Positions 1-9,622 are shown, counted from the first letter of the stretch. The stretch is 64,000 bases of DNA from Xanthomonas pisi DSM 18956 (GCF_001010415.1 NZ_JPLE01000043.1:40296-104295), one strand, 5' to 3'. The notes: generated by a model not told the origin, from the letters alone. Made by a program: numbers and translations.

Positions 1-861
1 GCGCGCCTGTTGCAGGCGCTGGTGCAATGCGGCCGGCAGCACTTCGCGGCCACTGCGCAAATGCACGTCGATCACCGCCACGCCGACCAGCGCACCCTGC
101 CCGCCGGACCAGTCGGCAAAGAAGCGGGCGATCCAGTCCGGCGTGTCGGCGCTGTCTTCGCCGCCGGCCTGGCCCTGCCGCGGGATGCCGCTGCGGCGCA
201 GCCGCGCCTGCGGCAGCTCGCGCAGACGGGCCACTTGCGCCAGGGCCTGCTCCAGCTCCGCATAACGCTGGCCCACCCGCGGCATCAGCTGCTGCTCGCA
301 CACCTTGATCACCGCAAGATGCACCTTCGCCGCCAGCGTCACGCCCTGGAAGGCCTCGTATAGCGCCACACCCAGATGCTCTGGACCGAACGGGTTGCTG
401 TCGCCATCGATGCGCAGCCCGCCGGCGATGAAGCCCAGATAGCGATTGAGCCGCATCAGCTCCGGCCGCCATTGATGCTGCAGGGCGCCGGCCAGATTGC
501 GCACCGCCAGCCGGACTTCCAGATCCTGTTCGGGCAACAGGCTCAGCCCGGCCGCGCCGCGCGCCAGAGTGCGTTCGGCCGAGAGCGGGCGCGCGGACTC
601 CAGGCCCTGCCAGGCCTTGGCCAGATGCCCGCGAAAGCGCGCGGTGATCGGCTCGCGCTGCTGCCGCAAGGCCTGAATGGCTTCCATGAAATCGTTCTGC
701 GCCGCACCGGCGTCGGCCGCCAGCCGGAACAGCGCCTCTGCCAGCGCGTCCTGCACATCGATGAATGCATCGGCCAGCGGCAGCAATACGATCTCGCGCA
801 CCTGATCGAGCAATTGCGGGTTGCGGCTGGGTAGCGGCTCGGCGGAAACGAACTGGGTCAT
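1..861 (-). CDS. DUF1631 family protein (partial, 3' end outside window)
   Basis: Only the N-terminal 287 codons are present; the gene runs off the left edge. The frame is open from an ATG (MTQFVSAEPLPSRNPQLLDQ) to base 1. The sequence is helical and Arg/Leu-rich, with the segment SLLPEQDLEVRLAVRNLA around residues 107-124 and later NPFGPEHLG, which resemble the DUF1631 family of large proteobacterial proteins of unknown function. No catalytic motif is visible. It is divergent from the nitroreductase gene; the 133 bp between them must hold both promoters. Family assignment is from recalled sequence pattern only. Confidence 0.68.
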   Translation of the reverse strand, partial: MTQFVSAEPLPSRNPQLLDQVREIVLLPLADAFIDVQDALAEALFRLAADAGAAQNDFMEAIQALRQQREPITARFRGHLAKAWQGLESARPLSAERTLARGAAGLSLLPEQDLEVRLAVRNLAGALQHQWRPELMRLNRYLGFIAGGLRIDGDSNPFGPEHLGVALYEAFQGVTLAAKVHLAVIKVCEQQLMPRVGQRYAELEQALAQVARLRELPQARLRRSGIPRQGQAGGEDSADTPDWIARFFADWSGGQGALVGVAVIDVHLRSGREVLPAALHQRLQQAR

Positions 862-994
862 CGGACAACGCTGAAAGAGCGGGCAGGAAGGGGCGATGCC
901 ATGACTGCAGACATCCCGTGGCCGGCCATCATGCGGACGGCGTTGGGAAGGGCCCGTCTATAATTGACGCATTCGTTGCCCAGAACCGCAAATT

Positions 995-1570
995 ATGCAC
1001 GCACCCTATTCGCTCCAGGCGCTGGACGCGCGTCGCTCGGTCCCTTCCAAACAACTGGGTGAGCCCGGACCGGATGAAGACACCTTGCTGCGCATGCTGA
1101 CATCGGCCGTGCGCGTGCCCGATCACGGCAAGCTGGTGCCGTTCCGTTTCCTGCGCATCAGCGGCGACGCGCGGCATGCCTTGGGCGACTTTCTGGCCGA
1201 ACGCACCCAGGCCGCCGATCCGCTGGCGCCGCCGGCGGTGGTCGAGAAAGACCGTAACCGCTTCAGCGATGCACCGCTGGTGATCGTGGTCGTCGCCACG
1301 CTACGCCCGGAGCACAAGGTGCCCGAGCAGGAGCAACTGCTCACCGCCGGCTGCGTCTGTTTTGCACTGCTGCAGGCCGCACAGGCGCATGGCTTCGGCG
1401 CGCAGTGGCTGACTGCCTGGATGGCCTACGACCCGGCCGTGACCGGCTATCTGGGCCTGGGCGAAAACGAGCGCATCGCCGGCTTCATCCACATCGGCAC
1501 GCCGCGCATGCAGGTGCCCGAGCGCGAGCGTCCGGACCCGCGTGCCTTGCTGCGCGACTGGACCCCGTGA
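995..1570 (+). CDS. Nitroreductase family protein (YdjA-like)
   Basis: A 191-residue FMN-dependent oxidoreductase of the nitroreductase fold, close in length to E. coli YdjA (183). The N-terminal part has the family pattern ARRSVPSKQL then VRVPDHGKLVPFRF, where YdjA-type proteins bind FMN. The C-terminal half has GFGAQWLTAW and GLGENERIAGFIHIGTP, the typical helix and final strand. The physiological substrate is unknown; such enzymes reduce nitro-aromatics or quinones with NAD(P)H. It is first in a tight operon: its TGA overlaps the GTG of the exonuclease gene by two bases. Confidence 0.85.
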   Translation: MHAPYSLQALDARRSVPSKQLGEPGPDEDTLLRMLTSAVRVPDHGKLVPFRFLRISGDARHALGDFLAERTQAADPLAPPAVVEKDRNRFSDAPLVIVVVATLRPEHKVPEQEQLLTAGCVCFALLQAAQAHGFGAQWLTAWMAYDPAVTGYLGLGENERIAGFIHIGTPRMQVPERERPDPRALLRDWTP

Positions 1571-2547
1571 GCACCCTGTCGGGTGCCATTGCCGCGGCGC
1601 TGCCGGGCGGCCCGCGCCCGGAGCCGCTGTACCTGATCGATGCCAGCCTGTACGTGTTCCGTGCCTGGCACTCGATTCCGGACGAGTTTCAGGACGCGCA
1701 AGGCTGGCCGACCAATGCGGTGCACGGCTTTGCGCGTTTTCTGCTGGACCTGCTGGAACGCGAGCGCCCGCAGCACATCACCATCGCCTTCGACGAAGCA
1801 CTGGACAGCTGTTTTCGGCATGCGATCTATCCCGCCTACAAGGGCAATCGCGAGCCGGCACCGGATGCACTGCGACGCCAGTTTGCGCATTGCAAGGCGC
1901 TGTGCGCGGCCCTGGGCCTGAGCGTGCTGGCCCACCGCGAGTACGAGGCCGACGACCTGATCGGCAGCGCCTTGCACAGCGTGCGCGCGCAAGGCCTGCG
2001 CGGGGTGATCGTGTCGGCCGACAAGGATCTGTCGCAACTGCTGCTCGAACACGACGAACAGTGGGATTACGCGCGCAATCTGCGTTGGGGCATGGACGGA
2101 GTCAAGGCACGCCATGGCGTGCACGCGCATCAGATCGCCGATTATCTGGCGCTGTGCGGCGATGCGATCGACAACATTCCCGGCATCACCGGCATCGGCG
2201 CCAAATCGGCGGCCGTGCTGTTGGCGCATTTCGGCAGCCTGGATGCACTGCTGGAACGCATCGACGAGATCCCGTTCCTGCGCTTGCGCGGTGCTGCGCA
2301 AATGGCCGTACGGCTGCGCGAACAACGCGATCACGCGTTGCTGTGGCGCCAGCTCACCACCATCGCACTGGATGCACCGCTGGGCTTGACCGACGCCGGT
2401 TTCACGCGCGCACAGGCCGATGCGGACATGCTGATCGGCTTGTGCGACAGCCTGCGCTTCGGGCCGCTCACGCGCCGCCGCCTGCTGGCCGTGTGCGATG
2501 GCGCCGCGCTGCCCCCACCTCCCGCTTCCCTGTCTCAAGGCGCCTGA
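1567..2547 (+). CDS. 5'-3' exonuclease, FEN / Pol I N-domain type
   Basis: A 326-residue stand-alone 5'-nuclease homologous to the N-terminal domain of DNA polymerase I and to ExoIX. Acidic metal ligands are recognisable in LIDASLYVFRAW (about residue 25), FDEALDSC (about 79), EYEADDLIG and VSADKDLSQLL. The DNA-binding helix-3-turn-helix is GIGAKSAAVLLAHFG. The likely role is removal of 5' flaps or RNA primers. GTG at 1567 is chosen as start because it overlaps the nitroreductase stop codon and gives the normal family N terminus; an upstream in-frame ATG lies far inside the preceding gene. The Nudix gene begins two bases after its stop. Confidence 0.9.
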   Translation: MSTLSGAIAAALPGGPRPEPLYLIDASLYVFRAWHSIPDEFQDAQGWPTNAVHGFARFLLDLLERERPQHITIAFDEALDSCFRHAIYPAYKGNREPAPDALRRQFAHCKALCAALGLSVLAHREYEADDLIGSALHSVRAQGLRGVIVSADKDLSQLLLEHDEQWDYARNLRWGMDGVKARHGVHAHQIADYLALCGDAIDNIPGITGIGAKSAAVLLAHFGSLDALLERIDEIPFLRLRGAAQMAVRLREQRDHALLWRQLTTIALDAPLGLTDAGFTRAQADADMLIGLCDSLRFGPLTRRRLLAVCDGAALPPPPASLSQGA

Positions 2548-2549
2548 CC

Positions 2550-3101
2550 ATGAACCGACACGACACCCCGCCCACCGTGGTCTACGAAGGCAAGTACCAG
2601 CGCATGGTCGTGCGCGGTACCTGGGAATACTCCGAACGCGTGCATGCCGGCGGCCTGGCCGCGATCATCGTGGCGGTGACCCCGGACGATGCGATGTTGT
2701 TCGTCGAACAGTTCCGTGTGCCGCTGCAGGCCCGCACCATCGAAATGCCGGCCGGCCTGGTCGGCGACGTGCATGCCGACGAGTCGATCGAGCTGTCGGC
2801 GATCCGCGAACTGGAAGAAGAAACCGGCTGGACCGCCGCGCACGCCGAAGTGCTGATGATCGGCCCGACCTCGGCCGGCGCCAGCAGCGAGAAGATCGCC
2901 TTCGTGCGCGCCACCGGGCTGCGCAAGGTCGGCGCCGGCGGCGGCGATGCCAGCGAGAACATCACCGTGCACGAGATTCCGTGCACCCAGGTGGGCGCCT
3001 GGCTGGTGCAGAAGATGGCCGAGGGCTATCAGATGGACCCCAAGTTATGGGCCGGGCTGTATCTGGTCGATCACGCCCTGGATGGCACGCCGCGTGGTTG
3101 A
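2550..3101 (+). CDS. Nudix hydrolase (ADP-ribose / nucleoside diphosphate sugar type)
   Basis: A 183-residue Nudix protein. The complete Nudix box G-x5-E-x7-REUxEExGU is present, from GDVHADE to RELEEETGW. It is preceded by the strand VEQFRVPLQARTIEMPAG, typical of the ADP-ribose pyrophosphatase (NudF-like) branch, which cleaves ADP-ribose or similar diphosphates and keeps toxic nucleotides low. Substrate is inferred. Third gene of the operon that starts with the nitroreductase; its stop overlaps the region where the next gene may start. Confidence 0.9.
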   Translation: MNRHDTPPTVVYEGKYQRMVVRGTWEYSERVHAGGLAAIIVAVTPDDAMLFVEQFRVPLQARTIEMPAGLVGDVHADESIELSAIRELEEETGWTAAHAEVLMIGPTSAGASSEKIAFVRATGLRKVGAGGGDASENITVHEIPCTQVGAWLVQKMAEGYQMDPKLWAGLYLVDHALDGTPRG

Positions 3102-3108
3102 TGCCACT

Positions 3109-3879
3109 GTGAACCCATTGCTGGGCCCGGAAGACCCGCCGGCGTTCACCGTGCACAACGCGCGGGCGGCATCGCCGTGGCTGTTGATCGCCGACCACGC
3201 CGGCCAGCGCGTGCCGGCACGGCTGGCCAATCTGGGCCTGCCGCAGTGTGAGCTGGACCGCCATATCGGCTGGGATATCGGAATTGCGCAGGTCACCCGC
3301 CTGCTGGCCGAAGCGCTGGATGCCATCGCCATCGTCCAGACCTATTCGCGCCTGGTGATCGACTGCAACCGGCCCGATGGCGCGGCCAGCCGGATGCCGG
3401 ACATCAGCGATGGCACGTCGATTCCCGGCAACCTGGCGTTGACCGCCGCCGATCGCCAGCAACGTATCGATGCGATCTTCGCGCCATACCACGCGCGCAT
3501 CGCCGCCGAACTGGATGCACGCGCGCAGCGCGCCCAACCGACGCTGCTGGTGTCGATGCACAGCTTCACCCCGGTGATGGCCGGCAACGCGCGTCCCTGG
3601 CATGCCGGCGTGCTGTACCACCGCGACACGCGGCTGGCGCATCGCTTGCTGGATGCCTTGCGTGCGGAACCGGACTTGGTGGTTGGCGACAATCAGCCGT
3701 ATGCGGTCAGCGATGCCACCGACTACGCCATCCCGGTCCATGGCGAAGGCCGCGGCCTGCTGCATGTGGAACTGGAAATCCGCCAGGACCTGATTGCCGA
3801 TATCGCCGGGCAAACGGCATGGGCGCAGCGATTGGCGCGTCTTCTTCCACCGTTGGCCGATGGGTCACTGCAGCGCTGA
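3109..3879 (+). CDS. N-formylglutamate amidohydrolase family protein
   Basis: A 256-residue zinc amidohydrolase-fold protein. Typical elements are LLIADHAGQRVP near the N terminus, DIGIAQVTRLLAE, the core YSRLVIDCNRPDG, LLVSMHSFTPVM and the C-terminal LHVELEIRQDLI. Characterised family members hydrolyse N-formylglutamate (histidine degradation) or related N-acyl amino acids, but no hut genes are nearby, so the substrate here is open. Start is uncertain: GTG at 3109 follows the Nudix stop by 7 bases and precedes NPLLGPEDPPAF; an in-frame GTG at 3094 would overlap the Nudix gene. Last gene of the 995-3879 operon. Confidence 0.85.
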   Translation: MNPLLGPEDPPAFTVHNARAASPWLLIADHAGQRVPARLANLGLPQCELDRHIGWDIGIAQVTRLLAEALDAIAIVQTYSRLVIDCNRPDGAASRMPDISDGTSIPGNLALTAADRQQRIDAIFAPYHARIAAELDARAQRAQPTLLVSMHSFTPVMAGNARPWHAGVLYHRDTRLAHRLLDALRAEPDLVVGDNQPYAVSDATDYAIPVHGEGRGLLHVELEIRQDLIADIAGQTAWAQRLARLLPPLADGSLQR

Positions 3880-3936
3880 TCGGGAGCGAACCAAAAACCT
3901 GGATGCAGGGCGCGTTCGACGAAAGGAGCAAGCACG

Positions 3937-4833
3937 ATGACAGAGACTCTGTTCGAAGCCGATGAGCGCACGATGGAGAACCTGATGGAGGGCCCATGGG
4001 CCAGCATCGAGGGAAAAACCCATGGGCTGTCGCGCCGGACTGCATTGTTCAACAAGAGCGGCTTCGAAAAATACAGCCACCTTATCGATGCGTATGGGTG
4101 TGACGGATTCTCGATCGCGCCTGAGGATGTCGTGCAGGGCGAGTTGAAGGCGCATTTTTCGCCAGATTTCAGCAAGGTAAGAAGGCGCGAGGCGATTGTC
4201 GAGATCGGCATACTGGGCAATAGCGTCTTCGCGGAAGACTTCGACTATGACGTGTTCAAAAGCTTCAGCAACGTCAAAGGACTCACGACACAGAACGTGT
4301 CTTTCGGCCCCATCCTTCCGACCCTCTTCCCCGCGCTTGAAACGTGGCAGAGCCTTGACTGGAAAAGCAATAAGCTCCACTCCCTCAACGGTAGCTGGAC
4401 CAAGCTTGCACGCCTTTCCGTCCACGGATTCAGTGGGTCGCTGGACGTGTTCGACGACCGTCCCATTCGCAAGCTTTTCCTGATCTCGTCAACAATAAAG
4501 AAGATCGACGAGATTGCACGCTGCACCTCACTTGAAGTCTTGCAGTTTGTCGCCTGCCGCCTTACGGGCGACGTCTCATCACTGTCGCGCCTCGCACAGC
4601 TGCGCGCGCTGCGCCTTGAAGGCAAAAATACACTGCAAGGCTGGGAGTCCCTGTACAGCGAAACCTTGCGGAATTTCTGGGCAACGGATCTACCGTGCCG
4701 CTTCCGTCCAGAACAATTTCCACACATCGAAAACTATGTCATCAACACCTACCGGAACAAGGACCCGTTCCGAATGGTTGTTGGCGATCCAGACGAGATC
4801 GAAGAAGCATTCGCCAGCATCTTCACCGAATAA
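3937..4833 (+). CDS. Orphan leucine-rich-repeat-like protein of unknown function
   Basis: A 298-residue protein that I do not recognise. A good ribosome binding site (AAAGGAG) lies 9 bases before the ATG. Residues of about 105-230 form several irregular leucine-rich units, for example LTTQNVSFGPILPTLFPALE, LARLSVHGFSGSLDVF, LEVLQFVACRLTG and LAQLRALRLEGKN, suggesting a solenoid that binds a partner. There is no signal peptide or membrane segment, so it is probably cytoplasmic. Its base composition is visibly lower in GC than the flanking genes and it has its own leader, so it may have been acquired. LRR-like cytoplasmic proteins of this size are sometimes immunity proteins, but no toxin gene is adjacent. 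Confidence 0.75.
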   Translation: MTETLFEADERTMENLMEGPWASIEGKTHGLSRRTALFNKSGFEKYSHLIDAYGCDGFSIAPEDVVQGELKAHFSPDFSKVRRREAIVEIGILGNSVFAEDFDYDVFKSFSNVKGLTTQNVSFGPILPTLFPALETWQSLDWKSNKLHSLNGSWTKLARLSVHGFSGSLDVFDDRPIRKLFLISSTIKKIDEIARCTSLEVLQFVACRLTGDVSSLSRLAQLRALRLEGKNTLQGWESLYSETLRNFWATDLPCRFRPEQFPHIENYVINTYRNKDPFRMVVGDPDEIEEAFASIFTE

Positions 4834-5051
4834 CCCTTCGCATCGACGCCAGGCTGGCCATGGGCGTAGTTGATCGTACGACCGACGCGCTGCCGCGTAG
4901 AGGCGGAAACGCAGAAAGATCAACGCTGCGCTCGGTGCGCGCGAGTGGCGTGGCCGAGATCGGCCACGCACCATGGCTGGCGTGATGGTGTGGTGGCTGC
5001 CTGCAGCGGCTGCGGCCAGGCCATGATGGCAGCCGCACCCATTGCGATCGC

Positions 5052-5993
5052 TCAGGCGAACCGGTCCGTGGCGCGCACCAATGCATCGACATTTTCCGGC
5101 TCAAACGCCGAGTGCCCCGAGGCCGGGCTGATCTGCAACTGCGCCTTCGGCCAGGCCTTGTGCAGATCCCAGGCGCTTTGCAGCGGGCAGACCACATCGT
5201 AACGGCCGTGCACGATCACCCCGGGGATATCGGCAATGCGGTGGGCGTCACGCAACAGCTGGCCCTCCACCTCGAAGAAGCCCTTGTTGACGAAGTAGTG
5301 GTTCTCGATGCGTGCGAAGGCCGACGCAAAGTGCGCGTCCTCGTGCCCGGTGACGAAGTCTTCGTCGACGTGCAAAAAGCTGGTGGCGCCTTCCCACACG
5401 CTCCAGGCCTTGGCGGCGGCCAGTCGTGTGGCTTCGTCGTCGCTGGTCAGGCGGCGATGGAAGGCGGCGATCAGATCGCCATGTTCGTCGGCCGGAATGG
5501 CGTTGATGTAGTGCTCCCATGCGTCCGGGAACAGCCGGCTGGCGCCTTCCTGATAAAACCATTCCAGCTCGAAACGACGCAGCAGGAAGATTCCGCGCAG
5601 CACCAGCTCGGTGACCTGCTGCGGGTGGGTTTGCGCATACGCAAGCGCCAGCGTCGAGCCCCAGCTGCCGCCGAACACCTGCCAGCGGTCGATACCCAGA
5701 TGCGTGCGCAGGCGCTCGATGTCGGCGACCAGATCCCAGGTGGTGTTGTCGGTGAGATCGGCATGCGGGGTGGACCGGCCGGAGCCACGTTGGTCGAACA
5801 ACACGATGCGGTACTTGGCCGGGTCGTGGAAGCGCCGCATCTTGGCGTTGCACCCGCCGCCCGGGCCGCCGTGCAGCATCACCACCGGCTTGCCCTGCGG
5901 ATTGCCGCACTGTTCGAAGTACAGCGTGTGGCGGTCATCGACCTTCAGGCTGCCCTGCTCGTAGGGCGTGATCTCGGGATAGAGCGTGCGCAT
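5052..5993 (-). CDS. pip: Proline iminopeptidase
   Basis: An alpha/beta-hydrolase that removes N-terminal proline from peptides. With the ATG at 5993 the protein is 313 residues, the length of the structurally known Xanthomonas enzyme, and the catalytic residues fall on Ser110 (GGSWGS), Asp266 (GRYDVV) and His294 (SGHSAF), the same numbering as in that enzyme. The oxyanion-hole motif HGGPGGG is at about 41-47. A further in-frame ATG 27 bases upstream would add nine residues outside the family pattern; the chosen start has AGGA upstream. Cytoplasmic; single gene. Confidence 0.95.
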   Translation of the reverse strand: MRTLYPEITPYEQGSLKVDDRHTLYFEQCGNPQGKPVVMLHGGPGGGCNAKMRRFHDPAKYRIVLFDQRGSGRSTPHADLTDNTTWDLVADIERLRTHLGIDRWQVFGGSWGSTLALAYAQTHPQQVTELVLRGIFLLRRFELEWFYQEGASRLFPDAWEHYINAIPADEHGDLIAAFHRRLTSDDEATRLAAAKAWSVWEGATSFLHVDEDFVTGHEDAHFASAFARIENHYFVNKGFFEVEGQLLRDAHRIADIPGVIVHGRYDVVCPLQSAWDLHKAWPKAQLQISPASGHSAFEPENVDALVRATDRFA

Positions 5994-6127
5994 GCGTCGG
6001 TCCTGGGCGAAAACCCGCATTGTAGCGATCGACGATAGAGCCGACGGCCAGGTCTTCCCGCAGCGGGGTGTGACCGGACACGCCGGCGCGCAGCGACTGC
6101 ACCATCAGCGACGCTGCAGCAGATACC

Positions 6128-6982
6128 TTATGGCGTAGCTCCCGGCTCCCAGCATCCCAAGGTCACCCGATCGCGCTGTTCCAGATCCTGGTGCGTGGCC
6201 ACCTGCGTAAACCCGCAGGTGCGCAGCAGCTCGGCCACGGCCGCGCCCTGATCCCAGCCATGCTCGAGCAGCAGCCAGCCGCCTGCGCGCAGATGCGCAG
6301 GCGCATCGGCCACGATCGAACGGATGTCGTCCAGTCCATCGCTGCCGGAGGCCAGCGCGCTGGCGGGCTCGTAGCGCAGATCGCCCTGCGCAAGATGCGG
6401 GTCGCCGGCGGCGATGTATGGCGGATTGCTGGCGATCAGATCGAAGCGCTCGCCGGCCAGCGGCGCGAACCAGTTGCCGTGGCGGCAGTGCACGTTCGAT
6501 AGACGGTGACTGTCGACATTGCGCTGGGCGACGGCGAGCGCAGCCGCACTGGCGTCGGTGGCGATCACCTGCGCCTGCGGCCGCTCGCTGGCGATCGCCA
6601 GCGCGATCGCGCCGCTGCCGGTGCCCAGATCGGCCACGCGCCGGCCGGGCGTAGGGTCCAGCCGCTCCAGCGCCAGCTCGACCAAGGCTTCCGTATCGGC
6701 GCGTGGAATCAGCGTGGCGGTGGAGACGGCCAGGTCCAGGGTCCAGAACCCGCGCGAACCGGTCAGGTAGGCCACCGGCTCGCCGGCCAGCCGCCGCTGC
6801 ACCAAGGCGTCGAAGGCCTGAACGATGACCGGCGGCACTGGCTCGCGGCCGTGCGCGAACAGCCAGGCGCGATCGCGGCTCAACGCGTGCAACAGCAGCG
6901 GCTCGGCGTCTCCACGGTCGATCCGTCGCGCGGCCTGCCGCAGCAGCTGCTCGGCGGGGAAGCCTGCAGGATCGTCGCTCAT
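6128..6982 (-). CDS. prmC: Peptide chain release factor N5-glutamine methyltransferase
   Basis: Methylates the GGQ glutamine of RF1/RF2 using S-adenosylmethionine. The SAM-binding motif [14 protein letters not shown] and the catalytic NPPY (in [11 protein letters not shown]) are intact, and the N-terminal helical domain ([17 protein letters not shown]) is present. Length about 284 residues is normal. Two ATGs are possible: 6991 (MARMSDD) and 6982 (MSDDPAG); neither has a strong Shine-Dalgarno sequence. It is divergent from ahpC, so the OxyR-controlled region lies between the two genes. Confidence 0.94.
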   Translation of the reverse strand: MSDDPAGFPAEQLLRQAARRIDRGDAEPLLLHALSRDRAWLFAHGREPVPPVIVQAFDALVQRRLAGEPVAYLTGSRGFWTLDLAVSTATLIPRADTEALVELALERLDPTPGRRVADLGTGSGAIALAIASERPQAQVIATDASAAALAVAQRNVDSHRLSNVHCRHGNWFAPLAGERFDLIASNPPYIAAGDPHLAQGDLRYEPASALASGSDGLDDIRSIVADAPAHLRAGGWLLLEHGWDQGAAVAELLRTCGFTQVATHQDLEQRDRVTLGCWEPGATP

Positions 6983-7071
6983 ACGTGCCATTCACTTATG
7001 CGAAACATCGGCCGACCATTATCGGAGATGGGACACCCCACCCGCAGCACCAGATGCTGCCTGCACAATCG

Positions 7072-7137
7072 ATAGCCAAAAACTATCTATCCAATTCCAT
7101 CAATCGATTTGAGAAATCTATCGATCCTGCCTACCAT
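7072..7137 (+). promoter_or_regulatory. OxyR-type operator and promoter of ahpC
   Basis: At 7072-7086 ATAG-N7-CTAT matches half of the OxyR consensus exactly; the two further quarter sites at the expected 7-base spacing (ATTC, CGAT) match only partly. It directly abuts a candidate -35 TTGAGA (7109-7114) and, after 17 bases, a -10 TACCAT (7132-7137). This is the arrangement of an OxyR-activated promoter. The ahpC ATG is about 49 bases downstream of the -10. Confidence 0.65.
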
Positions 7138-7185
7138 GGCGACTGTTCCATCCCCCGCCCCCCTTTCATCACACGAGGAAACTCA

Positions 7186-7749
7186 ATGTCTCTCATCAAC
7201 ACCCAGGTCCAGCCGTTCAAGGCGAATGCATACCACAACGGCAATTTCATCGAAGTCACCGAGGCCAGCCTGAAGGGCAAGTGGTCGGTGCTGATCTTCA
7301 TGCCGGCCGCATTCACCTTCAACTGCCCGACCGAAGTGGAAGACGCCGCCGACAACTACGCCGCGTTCCAGAAGGCAGGCGCCGAGGTGTACATCGTCAC
7401 CACCGACACGCACTTCTCGCACAAGGTGTGGCACGAGACCTCGCCGGCCGTGGGCAAGGCAAAGTTCCCGCTGATCGGCGACCCGGCCCACAAGCTGACC
7501 CGCGCCTTCGGCGTGCACATCGAAGAAGAAGGCCTGGCCCTGCGCGGCACCTTCATCATCAATCCGGAAGGCGTGATCAAGACCCTGGAAATCCACGACA
7601 ACTCCATTGCCCGCGACGTCACCGAGACGCTGCGCAAGCTGACCGCGGCGCAGTTCGTGGCCAACAACCCTGGCCAGGTCTGCCCGGCCAAGTGGAAGGA
7701 AGGCGCCAAGACCCTGGCTCCGTCGCTGGACCTGGTCGGCAAGATCTAA
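7186..7749 (+). CDS. ahpC: Alkyl hydroperoxide reductase peroxiredoxin subunit
   Basis: A typical 2-Cys peroxiredoxin of 187 residues that reduces H2O2 and organic peroxides in the cytoplasm, recycled by AhpF. The peroxidatic Cys47 ([10 protein letters not shown]) and resolving Cys166 (PGQVCPAKW) are at the enterobacterial positions. The start has a ribosome binding site (ACGAGGAA). A GC-rich hairpin at 7766-7783, without a T run, separates it from ahpF and could set the relative amounts of the two messages. An OxyR-type promoter lies upstream. Confidence 0.97.
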   Translation: MSLINTQVQPFKANAYHNGNFIEVTEASLKGKWSVLIFMPAAFTFNCPTEVEDAADNYAAFQKAGAEVYIVTTDTHFSHKVWHETSPAVGKAKFPLIGDPAHKLTRAFGVHIEEEGLALRGTFIINPEGVIKTLEIHDNSIARDVTETLRKLTAAQFVANNPGQVCPAKWKEGAKTLAPSLDLVGKI

Positions 7750-7765
7750 GCCGCCGCGCATCCCT

Positions 7766-7783
7766 GGCCCGGTTCATCGGGCC
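7766..7783 (+). terminator. Intercistronic hairpin between ahpC and ahpF
   Basis: GGCCCG (7766-7771) pairs with CGGGCC (7778-7783) over a 6-base loop. There is no T tract, so it is more likely an attenuator or mRNA 3' stabiliser than a full terminator. Confidence 0.4.
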
Positions 7784-7939
7784 GGGGGTGAACCGGAGCC
7801 GGTGCCGGGCTGCCCGCCAGCCATCGCCAGCACGCATTCCCGACATCGCGCCGGCTGCGGTTCACCTCCTTCCTCCCCGGCGACCTGCGCCTGCGCAGCG
7901 ACGCCACGCCCTCCCCTTGCCCATTCCCAGGAGTTTTCC

Positions 7940-9532
7940 ATGTTGGATGCCAATCTCAAGACCCAGCTGACCGCCTACCTGGAACGGGTGACGCGGCCGA
8001 TCCAGATCCACGCCTCGATCGACGACAGCGCCGGCTCGCGCGAAATGCTCGACCTGCTCGAGGACCTGGTGCTGCTCTCGGACAAGATCAGCCTGGACAT
8101 CCACCGCGACGACAACCAGCGCAAGCCTTCGTTCGCGCTGACCACGCCCGGCCAGGACATCTCGCTGCGTTTCGCCGGGCTGCCGATGGGCCACGAGTTC
8201 ACCTCGCTGGTGCTGGCGCTGCTGCAGGTCGGTGGCCATCCGTCCAAGGCTGCTGCCGAGCTGATCGAGCAGGTGCAGCATCTGGATGGCGACTACCAGT
8301 TCGAAACCTATTTCTCGCTGTCGTGCCAGAACTGCCCGGACGTGGTGCAGGCGCTGAATCTTGCCGCCGTGCTCAACCCGCGCATCAAGCACGTGGCCAT
8401 CGATGGCGCATGGTTCCAGGACGAGGTCGAGACCCGCCAGATCATGTCGGTGCCCACCGTCTACTTGAACGGCGAGCTGTTTGACCAGGGCCGCATGACG
8501 CTGGAGCAGATCGTCGCCAAGCTCGACACCAACGCGGCCAAGCGCGACGCCGCCAAGATCGCCGCCAAGGACGCCTTCGACGTGCTGGTGGTCGGCGGCG
8601 GCCCGGCCGGTTCGGCAGCAGCGGTGTATGCCGCGCGCAAGGGCATCCGCACCGGCGTGGCGGCCGAGCGCTTCGGTGGCCAGGTGCTGGACACCATGTC
8701 GATCGAAAATTTCATCTCCGTGCCGGAAACCGAAGGCCCGAAGATGGCCGCCGCACTCGAACAGCACGTGCGCCAGTACGATGTGGACATCATGAACCTG
8801 CAGCGCGCCGAGCAGCTGATCCCGGCCGGTGCCGATGGCCTGATCGAGGTCAAGCTGGCCAATGGCGCCTCGCTCAGGAGCAAGACCGTGATCTTGTCCA
8901 CCGGCGCGCGCTGGAGGCAGATGAACGTGCCTGGCGAAGACCAGTACAAGAACAAGGGCGTGGCCTACTGCCCGCATTGCGATGGCCCGCTGTTCAAGGG
9001 CAAGCGCGTGGCGGTGATCGGCGGCGGCAATTCCGGCGTGGAAGCGGCGATCGACCTTGCCGGCATCGTGGCGCATGTCACGCTGGTGGAGTTCGACGAC
9101 AAGCTGCGCGCCGATGAAGTGCTGCAGCGCAAGCTACGCAGCCTGCACAACGTGCGCATCATCACCAGCGCGCAGACCACCGAAGTGCTCGGCGACGGGC
9201 AAAAGGTCACCGGCCTGGTCTACAAGGACCGCACCGGCGGCGATATCCAGCACATTGATCTGGAAGGCGTGTTCGTGCAGATCGGCCTGCTGCCCAACAC
9301 CGAGTTCCTGCGCGGCACGGTGGAGCTGTCGCCGCGTGGCGAGATCATCGTCGACGACCGTGGCCAGACCAATGTTCCGGGCGTATTCGCTGCCGGCGAC
9401 GCCACCACGGTGCCGTACAAGCAGATCGTGATCGCGATGGGCGAAGGCTCCAAGGCCGCCCTGAGCGCATTCGATCACCTGATCCGCTCCAGCGCACCGG
9501 TCAGCACCGAAAACGTTGCGCAAGCCGCATAA
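7940..9532 (+). CDS. ahpF: Alkyl hydroperoxide reductase flavoprotein subunit
   Basis: A 530-residue NADH:peroxiredoxin oxidoreductase that passes electrons to AhpC. It has the N-terminal double-thioredoxin domain with Cys129/Cys132 (SCQNCP), the FAD-binding [15 protein letters not shown] from about 219, the thioredoxin-reductase-like disulfide Cys344/Cys347 (AYCPHCDGP), the NAD-binding [10 protein letters not shown], and the C-terminal FAD motif [13 protein letters not shown]. Start ATG follows AGGAG by 6 bases. It lies between ahpC and oxyR. Confidence 0.97.
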   Translation: MLDANLKTQLTAYLERVTRPIQIHASIDDSAGSREMLDLLEDLVLLSDKISLDIHRDDNQRKPSFALTTPGQDISLRFAGLPMGHEFTSLVLALLQVGGHPSKAAAELIEQVQHLDGDYQFETYFSLSCQNCPDVVQALNLAAVLNPRIKHVAIDGAWFQDEVETRQIMSVPTVYLNGELFDQGRMTLEQIVAKLDTNAAKRDAAKIAAKDAFDVLVVGGGPAGSAAAVYAARKGIRTGVAAERFGGQVLDTMSIENFISVPETEGPKMAAALEQHVRQYDVDIMNLQRAEQLIPAGADGLIEVKLANGASLRSKTVILSTGARWRQMNVPGEDQYKNKGVAYCPHCDGPLFKGKRVAVIGGGNSGVEAAIDLAGIVAHVTLVEFDDKLRADEVLQRKLRSLHNVRIITSAQTTEVLGDGQKVTGLVYKDRTGGDIQHIDLEGVFVQIGLLPNTEFLRGTVELSPRGEIIVDDRGQTNVPGVFAAGDATTVPYKQIVIAMGEGSKAALSAFDHLIRSSAPVSTENVAQAA

Positions 9533-9548
9533 GCGCAACCGCGGCCAT

Positions 9549-9567
9549 CGCCCGGCCATGCCGGGCG
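9549..9567 (+). terminator. Hairpin between ahpF and oxyR
   Basis: A perfect 8-bp stem, CGCCCGGC (9549-9556) with GCCGGGCG (9560-9567), closes a CAT loop 16 bases after the ahpF stop. No T tract follows, so read-through into oxyR is likely; it may act as a processing or attenuation site. Confidence 0.45.
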
Positions 9568-9622
9568 CTAAGCTGCATCGCACGTCAGTCGTTAACCGTC
9601 ACCGCCATGAGGGCTGCTGCAC

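Noticed and set aside
3707..4425. Minus-strand frames opposite the LRR-like gene
   Set aside because: They overlap each other and the plus-strand gene, which has a strong ribosome binding site and a coherent repeat pattern.
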